DNA of 7,651 nucleotides. Source: an uncultured Caryophanales bacterium (lineage in GTDB: Bacteria; Bacillota_I; Bacilli_A; RFN20; CAG-826). A program made the translations under genes and the position numbers. The stretch lies in the NCBI GenBank assembly GCA_937895315.1, contig CALAWM010000137.1, positions 1 through 7,651 on the forward strand, written 5' to 3'. Within the stretch, counting starts at the first letter, position 1. Each line of letters starts with the position of its first letter. Under the pieces are notes generated by a model that was not told where the DNA came from, did not search any database, and was given only the letters and a program-made list of their open reading frames with translations. Below are positions 1 through 5,086 of the stretch, one piece after another.

Positions 1-1
1 A

Positions 2-445
2 AAATTATTGAAGTATGTACAAAAACTAGATAATACCCGACTTATTGATATTACATCAGGATGGCATGATCAAGGGATTGGGGACTTTAAATCACGCCAT
101 GTATATTTCCGAAAATATACTCATCACCAAGACTCACTAAAGAGAGCCACAATCCTTAGTGAATTTGGAGGTTTTTCCTATAAAATTGATGGTCATTATT
201 TTGGGGTTGGAAAATTTGGTTACAAGAAATTTAAAGATGAAGCCTCTTTTACCAAAGCCTTCATCAAACTTTATGAAAAAGAAATTATCCCTAGTGTTAA
301 AAAAGGTTTATGCGCCGCTATCTACACACAACTAAGTGATGTTGAAGATGAATTAAATGGGCTAATAACTTATGACCGAAAGGTTATTAAAATCAATCCT
401 GATGAAGTATTAAAAATAAACAAAAAATTAACTAACTCAAAATAA
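2..445 (+). CDS. Glycoside hydrolase family 2 protein, C-terminal part (5' end outside window)
   Basis: This is the 3' end of a GH2 (beta-galactosidase/beta-glucuronidase-like) gene. The frame is open to the left edge, so the TTG at 8 is an internal codon, not a start. Residue numbers here count from that codon. The stretch LDNTRLIDITSGWHDQGIGD (7-26) followed by H31 matches the barrel segment of GH2 enzymes. SEFGG (51-55) fits the conserved nucleophile site, with E52 as the likely nucleophile. YTQLSDVEDELNGLITYDRK (106-125) is a typical end of the catalytic barrel. The acid/base residue and the N-terminal sugar-binding and Ig-like domains would lie upstream. The protein probably removes a beta-linked sugar from a glycan; the exact substrate cannot be read from this piece. 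The gene ends in a double stop, TAATAA (443-448). I see no clear terminator directly after it. The family call is firm and the specificity is open. Confidence 0.85.
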   Translation, partial: KLLKYVQKLDNTRLIDITSGWHDQGIGDFKSRHVYFRKYTHHQDSLKRATILSEFGGFSYKIDGHYFGVGKFGYKKFKDEASFTKAFIKLYEKEIIPSVKKGLCAAIYTQLSDVEDELNGLITYDRKVIKINPDEVLKINKKLTNSK

Positions 446-471
446 TAAGGTTAAATATATTCCCTTTTTGA

Positions 472-561
472 ATATTCAAATTTCAAATAATTTTTAAAGC
501 GTTTGATGGAGTTGATGCTGCAACTTTGGATAAATACATGCTTAAAGTCAACAATAATTAA
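472..561 (+). pseudogene. Possible short gene remnant (unidentified)
   Basis: A short open frame after an in-frame TGA (469-471) reads IFKFQIIFKAFDGVDAATLDKYMLKVNNN and then TAA. The second half (AFDGVDAATLDKYMLKVN) has a protein-like composition, with Gly, Ala, Asp and Val codons and less AT bias than the DNA around it. There is no ATG at its beginning and no ribosome binding site, so if it is real it is the tail of a broken gene rather than an intact one. I do not recognise the family. It may equally be a chance open frame in an otherwise empty gap. Confidence 0.2.
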
Positions 562-562
562 A

Positions 563-608
563 AAACTTTACTCCCACGCTGGTTCCTGACAACGGAGGAA
601 TAAAGTTT
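563..608. repeat. Long hairpin (8 bp + mismatch + 3 bp stem)
   Basis: AAACTTTA at 563-570 pairs perfectly with TAAAGTTT at 601-608. After one C/A mismatch, TCC (572-574) pairs with GGA (597-599). The loop is about 22 nt, GC-richer than its flanks, and contains CGCTGGTTCCTGACAACG. No run of T follows the 3' arm, so it is not a standard intrinsic terminator for the + strand. It could be a structured RNA element, the 3' end of the decayed upstream gene, or a chance repeat. It matches no riboswitch consensus that I know. Confidence 0.4.
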
Positions 609-614
609 AATATA

Positions 615-631
615 TATTCCATTACGGAATA
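615..631. promoter_or_regulatory. Inverted repeat TATTCC-N5-GGAATA upstream of XRE gene
   Basis: Perfect 6-bp arms (615-620 and 626-631) flank the spacer ATTAC. The element lies about 80 bp before the XRE regulator start and is flanked on both sides by TATATA. Its size and symmetry fit an operator for a small dimeric HTH protein, so autoregulation by the neighbouring XRE protein is a reasonable guess. Binding is not shown by the sequence itself. Confidence 0.35.
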
Positions 632-647
632 ATATATACATATTTTA

Positions 648-669
648 TGTCATTTTAGAATATATGACA
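648..669. promoter_or_regulatory. Inverted repeat TGTCAT-N10-ATGACA upstream of XRE gene
   Basis: TGTCAT (648-653) and ATGACA (664-669) are perfect reverse complements, separated by 10 nt of AT-rich sequence. The centre is about 53 bp before the XRE start codon and just upstream of the predicted promoter. It is a second candidate operator for autoregulation by the XRE protein. It differs in sequence from the 615-631 repeat, so at most one of the two is likely to be its cognate site. Confidence 0.35.
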
Positions 670-696
670 AATAATAAAGTTTTTATGATTTCTTTT

Positions 697-705
697 GTTT
701 AAAAT
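697..705 (+). promoter_or_regulatory. Predicted -10 region of XRE gene, leaderless geometry
   Basis: TAAAAT (700-705) lies within GTTTAAAAT and is followed by exactly 6 nt and then the ATG. Standard -10 to +1 spacing puts the transcription start on the A of the start codon. No Shine-Dalgarno sequence is visible. An alternative -10, TATGAT at 684-689, would give a leader of about 17 nt, also without a ribosome binding site. No good -35 is present for either. Confidence 0.4.
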
Positions 706-711
706 GAAACC

Positions 712-1011
712 ATGAGAAATCTACGACTAAAAGAATTACGAAAAGAAAAGGGATTAACGCAAAAGGAAGTGGCCAATGCCTTAACGCTTTCGCAATCAAT
801 GGTTTCCAAGTATGAACGGGGTATCATGATTCTGGATATTAAGACTGCAGCCAATTTTGCTGACTTTTATGGAGTTTCCTTAGATTATATATACGGTGAT
901 GATCAATATCGCTTCAATGACATTAGTGAGCAAGATATTATTAGCCTTAGTGACGCCGAGAAAAATGAACTTATACTCAACATATTAAGATTTATTAGAT
1001 CAAAGAAATAA
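712..1011 (+). CDS. XRE-family HTH transcriptional regulator
   Basis: This 99-residue protein has one Cro/CI-type helix-turn-helix domain at about residues 4-60 (LRLKELRKEKGLTQKEVANA, then SQSMVSKYERG and GVSLDYIYG). These are the canonical recognition-helix and closing segments of the family. Residues 70-97 form a short acidic-to-basic helical tail (SDAEKNELILNILRFIRSKK), a common place for dimerisation. There is no metabolite-binding, peptidase or phage-repressor domain. The protein probably binds operator DNA as a dimer; the two inverted repeats upstream are the natural candidates for autoregulation. The ATG is the first start in frame and the HTH begins right after it, although no Shine-Dalgarno sequence precedes it. 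The gene stands alone, with an empty gap before it and a terminator starting at its stop codon. The family is certain; the target genes are unknown. Confidence 0.92.
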   Translation: MRNLRLKELRKEKGLTQKEVANALTLSQSMVSKYERGIMILDIKTAANFADFYGVSLDYIYGDDQYRFNDISEQDIISLSDAEKNELILNILRFIRSKK

Positions 1012-1036
1012 AAAAAGCCATTACGGCTCTTTTTTA
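1011..1036. terminator. Bidirectional intrinsic terminator between XRE and GNAT genes
   Basis: AGCC-ATTAC-GGCT forms the core stem, flanked by seven A on the left and six T on the right, so either strand ends in a U tract. Read on the - strand, the stem is extended by a G-U pair and an A-U run, and the hairpin is followed by U7. On the + strand there is an A/C mismatch beside the core. It should therefore work best for the GNAT gene and also stop XRE transcription; it begins at the last base of the XRE stop codon. Confidence 0.8.
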
Positions 1037-1056
1037 AATATTCAAACATTCAATAA

Positions 1057-1341
1057 CTATGCTTTTTTATAAAGGTAATGACTATATTCATCCTTAGCAA
1101 GCATTTCTGCGATATAAGAACAGTAGGGAAGAATTTTAGTATTCTTTTCATCAGCGAGGGCGATTAGACGTTTAAATAAGAGCAAGGCTAAACCTTGACC
1201 CCGGTAGTCTTTATTTACTTCCGTATGGGTTCCAACAATAATGCCGTGGCGATTAATGTAGTAATCAAGGGCAGCGATTGTGTTTGTCGGGCTTTCACCG
1301 ATATAGATGCTTTTTTCTGATAATTTTACTTCGTATTTCAT
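1057..1341 (-). CDS. Small GNAT-family N-acetyltransferase (YjdJ-like, Acetyltransf_CG type)
   Basis: This 94-residue protein is a minimal GNAT fold of the short acetyltransferase class represented by YjdJ-like proteins (about 90-100 aa). Residues 34-52 (IIVGTHTEVNKDYRGQGLA) carry the acetyl-CoA pyrophosphate loop, R47-G-Q-G-L-A. The helix KRLIALADEKNTKI follows, then the strand LPYCSYIAEML with C74, the conserved PxCSY segment of this class. Such proteins transfer an acetyl group from acetyl-CoA to an amine; the natural substrate of this class is mostly unknown. The gene is monocistronic, converges on the XRE gene and shares its terminator. No Shine-Dalgarno sequence precedes the ATG, but a -10-like TAAAAT lies 6 nt upstream. 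The stop is TAG, the only non-TAA stop among the complete genes. It is not of the larger TacT toxin type. Confidence 0.88.
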   Translation of the reverse strand: MKYEVKLSEKSIYIGESPTNTIAALDYYINRHGIIVGTHTEVNKDYRGQGLALLLFKRLIALADEKNTKILPYCSYIAEMLAKDEYSHYLYKKA

Positions 1342-1347
1342 ACTTAT

Positions 1348-1356
1348 ATTTTAAAC
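1348..1356 (-). promoter_or_regulatory. Predicted -10 region of GNAT gene, leaderless geometry
   Basis: On the - strand GTTTAAAAT is followed by exactly 6 nt and the ATG. With usual spacing the first transcribed base is the A of the start codon (1341). The same nine bases with the same 6-nt distance precede the XRE gene. No Shine-Dalgarno sequence is present. No convincing -35 is visible. Confidence 0.45.
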
Positions 1357-1360
1357 GATA

Positions 1361-1409
1361 ATTTGAAATTAGCGTGAATAGTGCTTAAATAATGCGTTTA
1401 ATTTCAAAT
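1361..1409. promoter_or_regulatory. 11-bp perfect inverted repeat between divergent GNAT and GT4 genes
   Basis: ATTTGAAATTA (1361-1371) and TAATTTCAAAT (1399-1409) are exact reverse complements, 27 nt apart. Each arm contains the near-palindrome ATTT-G/C-AAAT. The element sits between the predicted promoters of the two divergent genes, just outside the GNAT -10 and just upstream of the GT4 extended -10. It could be a pair of operator half sites for a looping or cooperative regulator controlling both genes. The sequence is AT-rich, so chance is not excluded. Confidence 0.45.
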
Positions 1410-1421
1410 GACTTTTAAAAT

Positions 1422-1430
1422 TGCTATGAT
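1422..1430 (+). promoter_or_regulatory. Extended -10 promoter of GT4-acyltransferase operon
   Basis: TGC TATGAT is an extended -10 (TGn plus hexamer with one mismatch to TATAAT). The predicted start of transcription is near 1437, giving a leader of about 19 nt before the chosen ATG at 1456. The leader contains ACTC-GAAC-GAGT, a small hairpin, and no proper Shine-Dalgarno sequence. The -35 region is weak, which fits an extended -10 promoter. Placing transcription here argues against the upstream in-frame ATGs at 1408 and 1426. Confidence 0.5.
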
Positions 1431-1455
1431 TAAGGTGGACTCGAACGAGTTTCGC

Positions 1456-2625
1456 ATGGAAAAAAAGAAATTAAAAGTCGCCGTCGTCGCCGACGTACTT
1501 GGAAAAGAAAATAATGGGACAACGATTGCCGGAATGAACTTTATTCGGTCATTAATCGCAAAAGGTCATGATGTAGTCGTTATTTCTCCCGATCAAGATA
1601 AGATTGGACTTCCAGGTCACGTAGTTATGCCAATTTGGAATTTCGGCATTTTTAATCGTTATGTTGAAAAAAATGGCGTCGTGATTGCTAAAGTTGATCA
1701 TAAATTACTAGAAGACACTTTAAAAGACGTTGATGTTATTCATTCAATGCTTGCTTTTTCGCTTGGAAAAGCGACCGGGAAGATTGCTAAAAAACTTGGG
1801 ATACCTTTAACATGTGGATTTCATACCCAAGCCGAGAACATTACCGGACACATTAAATTAATGAATTTTAAACCGGCGAATCGTTTAACTTACAAAATAT
1901 TAAATAATCGTCTCTATAAGCACGTTGACGGAATTCATTATCCCACGGCCTTTAGTCGCGATACCTTTGAACATGTCGTCGGTAAAACCCCCGCCTTTGT
2001 CATAAGTAACGGCGTTCATAAACGTTTTCAGTACCGGCCAGAATTACAAGCCACTAATTTATTAAAGACGGATGCTAAATATCAAATCATCTTTACCGGC
2101 CGTCTATCTAAAGAAAAAACCCATCATGTTTTAATTAAGGCTTTAAAATATTCCCAGTTTAAAGATGATATTCAACTCGTTTTTGCGGGGGCCGGACCGC
2201 TAGAAGCCAAAATCCGAAAAATGGGGCGAAAATTAAAATATCCGCCCATTATCCGTTTCTTTAGCCGTGATGAAATGGTCGAAGTATTAAATAATAGTAC
2301 GTTATACGTTCATCCTTCGGAAATTGAAATTGAAGCGATTAGTTGTTTAGAAGCAATTAGTTCAGGATTAGTGCCGGTGATTGCTAATTCGAAACGAAGC
2401 GCGACCCGCTACTTTGCGCTAGATGATAAAAACTTATTTAAGAATTTAGATGCAAAAGATTTAGCAAGTAAAATTGATTATTGGCTTTTAAACCCTGACA
2501 AAAGGGAAGAAAGGCAAAAAGAATATTTAGATTATACAAAGCAATTTGATCATGATTACTGTATGGATCAAATGGAAGCAATGCTTTATAAAGTGATTGA
2601 AAATGGCAAGTCAAAAACACGTTAA
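1456..2625 (+). CDS. GT4-family glycosyltransferase (diacylglycerol glycosyltransferase-like)
   Basis: With the start at 1456 this is a 389-residue GT-B fold retaining glycosyltransferase of family GT4. The N-terminal acceptor domain begins at once with KLKVAVVADVLGKENNGTT (6-23), equivalent to the usual glycine loop, and includes GFHTQAENITGH (121-132). The C-terminal donor domain has FTGRLSKEK (213-221), VFAGAGPLE (242-250) and HPSEIEIEAISCLEA (286-300) with the E291-X7-E299 motif that binds the nucleotide sugar. The closest look is to mollicute and Firmicutes glucosyl-diacylglycerol synthases, so the likely job is to add a hexose from a UDP-sugar to a membrane lipid. The overlapping PlsC-like gene downstream supports a lipid role. 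Starts at 1408 and 1426 are also in frame, but the extension reads like non-coding sequence and the promoter lies inside it. Sugar and acceptor are inferred. Confidence 0.85.
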   Translation: MEKKKLKVAVVADVLGKENNGTTIAGMNFIRSLIAKGHDVVVISPDQDKIGLPGHVVMPIWNFGIFNRYVEKNGVVIAKVDHKLLEDTLKDVDVIHSMLAFSLGKATGKIAKKLGIPLTCGFHTQAENITGHIKLMNFKPANRLTYKILNNRLYKHVDGIHYPTAFSRDTFEHVVGKTPAFVISNGVHKRFQYRPELQATNLLKTDAKYQIIFTGRLSKEKTHHVLIKALKYSQFKDDIQLVFAGAGPLEAKIRKMGRKLKYPPIIRFFSRDEMVEVLNNSTLYVHPSEIEIEAISCLEAISSGLVPVIANSKRSATRYFALDDKNLFKNLDAKDLASKIDYWLLNPDKREERQKEYLDYTKQFDHDYCMDQMEAMLYKVIENGKSKTR

Positions 2626-3403
2626 GACAATTTACTATCGTGATTTACTTCATGATGATTTTTCAGGAACAACCATTTCCCAAGTCCCAATTGATGAAAA
2701 CTATAAGTTTGTGCGGAAAAATATCTTTTTTCGAATAGGGGCATTCATTTTAACTTTTATCATTGCCCTCCCTATTTTGTTTTGTATTTTAAAAATAAAG
2801 CATGGAGTCAAGGTTAAAAACAAAAAAGTATTAAGAAAATTAAAAGGTAAAGCATATTTTCTATATGGAAATCATACCCAAAGTGCCGATTCATATATTC
2901 CGCAAGTGGCCATTAATCCTTTCCGAAAAACATATATTTTAAGTAATCCTGACGCCACAAGTATAAAGGGACTTAAAACAATCGTTGAAATGCTCGGGGC
3001 AATTCCTTTACCCGATGCTAACCAAAACTTCAAAGCGAGTAAGAACTTTTTAAAAGCATTAGATTATTATGTAAACAAGAATAAAGTCATTGCCATTTAT
3101 CCTGAAGCGCATATTTGGCCTTACTACACCGGCATTCGCCCCTTTTTAAGTAATAGTTTCGTTTATCCGGTTAATTATAATGTGCCCGCCTTGGCAGTTG
3201 TCGCAACTTATCAAAGCCGCCGTTTCAAAAAAACACCGCGCCTTATCTTAACGTTAAGTGCACCATTTTATCCTGATTTAACTTTGTCAAAGAAAGATGC
3301 CCGCGATAAATTACGTAATGAAGTTTATGAATTTATGAAAAAAGAGGCGGCAAGCCCCTTAAATCATGAATACTATCTTTATATTGCTAAGCCTAACGAT
3401 TAA
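2603..3403 (+). CDS. PlsC-like 1-acyl-glycerol-3-phosphate acyltransferase family protein
   Basis: With the ATG at 2603 this is a 266-residue membrane acyltransferase; a TTG two codons earlier is possible but weaker. It has one strong membrane segment at about 43-65. The HX4D catalytic motif follows as NH91-TQSA-D96. The third block is IYPEAHIWPYYTGIRPF (165-181), where the usual FPEGTRS is altered to YPEAHIW, and VPALAV (194-199) is the fourth block. The family transfers acyl chains to glycerol phosphates or related acceptors on the inner face of the membrane. The start lies 23 nt inside the preceding glycosyltransferase gene with only weak ribosome binding sequence, so translational coupling is likely. 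Together the two may make or remodel a glycolipid. The stop overlaps the stop of the convergent dehydrogenase gene, with no terminator between them. Acceptor specificity is unknown, and the altered block suggests it is not a standard PlsC. Confidence 0.82.
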   Translation: MASQKHVKTIYYRDLLHDDFSGTTISQVPIDENYKFVRKNIFFRIGAFILTFIIALPILFCILKIKHGVKVKNKKVLRKLKGKAYFLYGNHTQSADSYIPQVAINPFRKTYILSNPDATSIKGLKTIVEMLGAIPLPDANQNFKASKNFLKALDYYVNKNKVIAIYPEAHIWPYYTGIRPFLSNSFVYPVNYNVPALAVVATYQSRRFKKTPRLILTLSAPFYPDLTLSKKDARDKLRNEVYEFMKKEAASPLNHEYYLYIAKPND

Positions 3404-4599
3404 TCACGACTTTTTAAATCACGAGTAAAAACTTTATCTTTAACGTCCTCTAATTCCTTTTGATAGCGGTTTGTGACAATCAAATCGCTTTTTGCTTTAA
3501 AAGTTGCTAAATCGTTAATGACTTTATAACCATGGAAGGTTTCATCAGTAATTAACGGTTCATAAATAATTACTTCCATTTTTTCTTCTTTTAGAATATT
3601 AATAACATCAATAATCGATGATTCCCGGAAGTTATCGCTGCCTTTTTTCATAATGAGGCGAAAGACGCCAATTGTTTTCCCTTGCTTCATAATAAGTTCA
3701 CGAATAATGAACTGGGCAATGAACTCTTTACGGGAAATGTTTGATTTTATCGTCCCACTTATTAATTGTTCAGGAACAAGATCATAATTTGTTTGGAGTT
3801 GTTTAATGTCTTTTGGTAAACAGTATCCGCCATAACCAAATGAAGGATTGTTATAATAATTACCAATCCGCGGATCAGTGCTTATTGCATCAATAATCGT
3901 TAAGGAATCTAAGTCTTTTGTCAACGCAAAGGTATCAAGTTCATTAAAGAATGAAACGCGTAACGCAAGGTAAGCATTCGCAAAAAGTTTAATGGCTTCG
4001 GCTTCCTCAAGCGAAGTTAAAAAGACCTTCACGTCATCTTTATTTTTAACTGCATTCAAGTATAAAGTGCTGATTTGCCGCGCAATTTCCGCTTCTTTTG
4101 CTTCTCTTTGGTTATAACCAACGACAATCCGACTAGGATATAGATTATCATAAAGCGCCGAACCTTCTTTTAAAAACTCCGGACTAAAGAAAATATTTAA
4201 TGCTGGAAAAAGTAACCGTAAACGGATTGTTGCCCCTACGTGGAGGGTTGATTTAATTAAGATGATACTTTTGGATTTAGCGCTTTCTAATGTCTTCAAA
4301 ATGTCGACAATTGAACTTAAGTCAAACATTTTTGTTTCTTCATTAAAGTGGGTCGGAGTCGCAATAATAATGAGGTCGCTCTCTTTGATTGCCTCGTTAA
4401 AAACATTGGTAACTTTTAGTGATTTACTTTTCAATGCATTAGTAATTTCAATATCGCGAAAGGGAGTATTTCCCTCTTTAATTTTTAAGACTTTGTCGTG
4501 ATTAATATCATAGCCAACTACATCATAATCGTTATTAAAAAGTAAGGCTTGGGCTAAGCCGACATATCCTAATCCAATCACCCTAATTTTGTTGAACAT
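3400..4599 (-). CDS. ugd: UDP-glucose 6-dehydrogenase
   Basis: This 399-residue enzyme oxidises UDP-glucose to UDP-glucuronate with two NAD+ in the cytosol. The N-terminal Rossmann domain starts with VIGLGYVG (7-14). SPEFLKEGSA (139-148) and EAIKLFANAYLA (201-212, with K204 and N208) line the substrate site. NPSFGYGGYCLPKD (251-264) holds the catalytic C260 together with K263 and D264. The C-terminal half (from about 305) is the UDP-binding domain, ending VFTRDLKSRD as in streptococcal HasB. Length and motifs are complete. The start is supported by AAGGAG 7 nt before the ATG. The product feeds capsule, teichuronic-type or glycolipid synthesis; no such polymer cluster is seen here, but the convergent neighbours are a glycosyltransferase and an acyltransferase. 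Other nucleotide-sugar dehydrogenases (UDP-ManNAc type) are less likely given the HasB-like signature. Confidence 0.93.
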   Translation of the reverse strand: MFNKIRVIGLGYVGLAQALLFNNDYDVVGYDINHDKVLKIKEGNTPFRDIEITNALKSKSLKVTNVFNEAIKESDLIIIATPTHFNEETKMFDLSSIVDILKTLESAKSKSIILIKSTLHVGATIRLRLLFPALNIFFSPEFLKEGSALYDNLYPSRIVVGYNQREAKEAEIARQISTLYLNAVKNKDDVKVFLTSLEEAEAIKLFANAYLALRVSFFNELDTFALTKDLDSLTIIDAISTDPRIGNYYNNPSFGYGGYCLPKDIKQLQTNYDLVPEQLISGTIKSNISRKEFIAQFIIRELIMKQGKTIGVFRLIMKKGSDNFRESSIIDVINILKEEKMEVIIYEPLITDETFHGYKVINDLATFKAKSDLIVTNRYQKELEDVKDKVFTRDLKSRD

Positions 4600-4607
4600 T
4601 ATAATAA

Positions 4608-4626
4608 CTCCTTATCAATTATAGCA
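4608..4626 (-). promoter_or_regulatory. Extended -10 promoter and Shine-Dalgarno of ugd
   Basis: On the - strand TGC TATAAT (4618-4626) is a perfect extended -10. The Shine-Dalgarno AAGGAG (4608-4613) lies 7 nt before the ATG. The predicted transcript would begin at about 4611, inside or next to the Shine-Dalgarno, giving a leader of only about 12 nt. The -35 region is poor. Confidence 0.6.
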
Positions 4627-4649
4627 AATATATGCGGATATTTTGTTCG

Positions 4650-4667
4650 TTCGTATTTTATTACGAA
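4650..4667. promoter_or_regulatory. Inverted repeat TTCGTA-N6-TACGAA between divergent promoters
   Basis: Perfect 6-bp arms (4650-4655 and 4662-4667) with a 6-nt spacer lie midway between the -10 regions of ugd and the Nudix gene. They cover the expected -35 position of the Nudix promoter. The arms contain CG and stand out from the AT-rich surroundings. It is a candidate operator that could repress the Nudix gene and possibly ugd; the regulator is not known. Confidence 0.4.
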
Positions 4668-4679
4668 AATGCGCAATTT

Positions 4680-4688
4680 TATGATAAT
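4680..4688 (+). promoter_or_regulatory. Predicted -10 region of first Nudix gene, near-leaderless
   Basis: TATGATAAT contains two overlapping hexamers, each one mismatch from TATAAT. With GATAAT (4683-4688) the predicted transcription start is about 4695, two bases before the ATG at 4697. No Shine-Dalgarno sequence exists upstream, so translation would be leaderless or nearly so. Confidence 0.5.
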
Positions 4689-4696
4689 CTTGATAT

Positions 4697-5086
4697 ATGA
4701 AAAATGTATACACAAATATGTGCATGGTATATGACGGCGAAAATATTTTGGTCTTAAACCGTGTTAAAAAAGATTGGCCAGGTCTTACTTTCCCCGGTGG
4801 GCACGTTGAAGAAAATGAGTTATTTAGCGATAGCGTTATCCGTGAGATGAAAGAAGAAACTGGGTTAACGATTAAAGATCCTGAATACGTAGGGCAAATT
4901 GTGTGGCCACTCCCTGATAAGGGGATAAATGACGTTGCCTTACTTTACCGCACCAACATTTATAGTGGCGAAATTTTAGCGAGTAAAGAAGGCGAAGTTT
5001 TCTTCATTAAAAAAAGTGAGTTAGGTAATTACACCCCCTCACTTGATTTTGATAAAGTCTTAGCCAAGATGCTTAAGTTTGATTAA
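4697..5086 (+). CDS. Nudix hydrolase, MutT/MutX-like (8-oxo-dGTP diphosphatase type)
   Basis: This complete 129-residue Nudix protein has a perfect Nudix box, GX5EX7REUXEEXGU, at residues 35-57: G35, E41, R49-E50 and E53-E54 are in place for metal binding and catalysis. The N-terminus (VYTNMCMVYDGENILVLNRVKKDWPGLTFPGGHVE) closely resembles streptococcal MutX-type proteins. The likely reaction is hydrolysis of an oxidised or other nucleoside triphosphate to the monophosphate and pyrophosphate, cleaning the nucleotide pool in the cytosol. Nudix specificity cannot be fixed from the box alone. The gene is monocistronic and divergent from ugd. It has no Shine-Dalgarno sequence; a strong -10-like region lies 8 nt before the ATG, suggesting a leaderless message. 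Its stop codon overlaps that of the convergent membrane protein gene on one TTAA. Confidence 0.93.
   Translation: MKNVYTNMCMVYDGENILVLNRVKKDWPGLTFPGGHVEENELFSDSVIREMKEETGLTIKDPEYVGQIVWPLPDKGINDVALLYRTNIYSGEILASKEGEVFFIKKSELGNYTPSLDFDKVLAKMLKFD

Noticed and set aside
712..1341. XRE + GNAT as a toxin-antitoxin pair
   Set aside because: The genes are convergent rather than in one operon, the GNAT is of the small YjdJ-like class rather than the larger TacT type, and each has its own promoter-like region.
1408..1455. N-terminal extension of the GT4 protein from ATG 1408 or 1426
   Set aside because: The 16 extra residues do not match the family start, lack a Shine-Dalgarno sequence, and contain the extended -10 promoter.
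1437..1455. tRNA-like or riboswitch-like piece (GGACTCGAACGAG) in the GT4 leader
   Set aside because: It resembles part of a tRNA T-arm, but no acceptor stem, anticodon arm or CCA lies around it; only a 4-bp hairpin is present.
2438..2620. Minus-strand open frame of 60 codons inside the GT4 gene
   Set aside because: It is fully covered by a well supported coding frame on the other strand, and its protein has a low-complexity Leu/Phe/Asn look and no motif.
4262..4501. Plus-strand open frame of 79 codons inside ugd
   Set aside because: It is a shadow of the ugd Rossmann domain; no ribosome binding site or recognisable domain.
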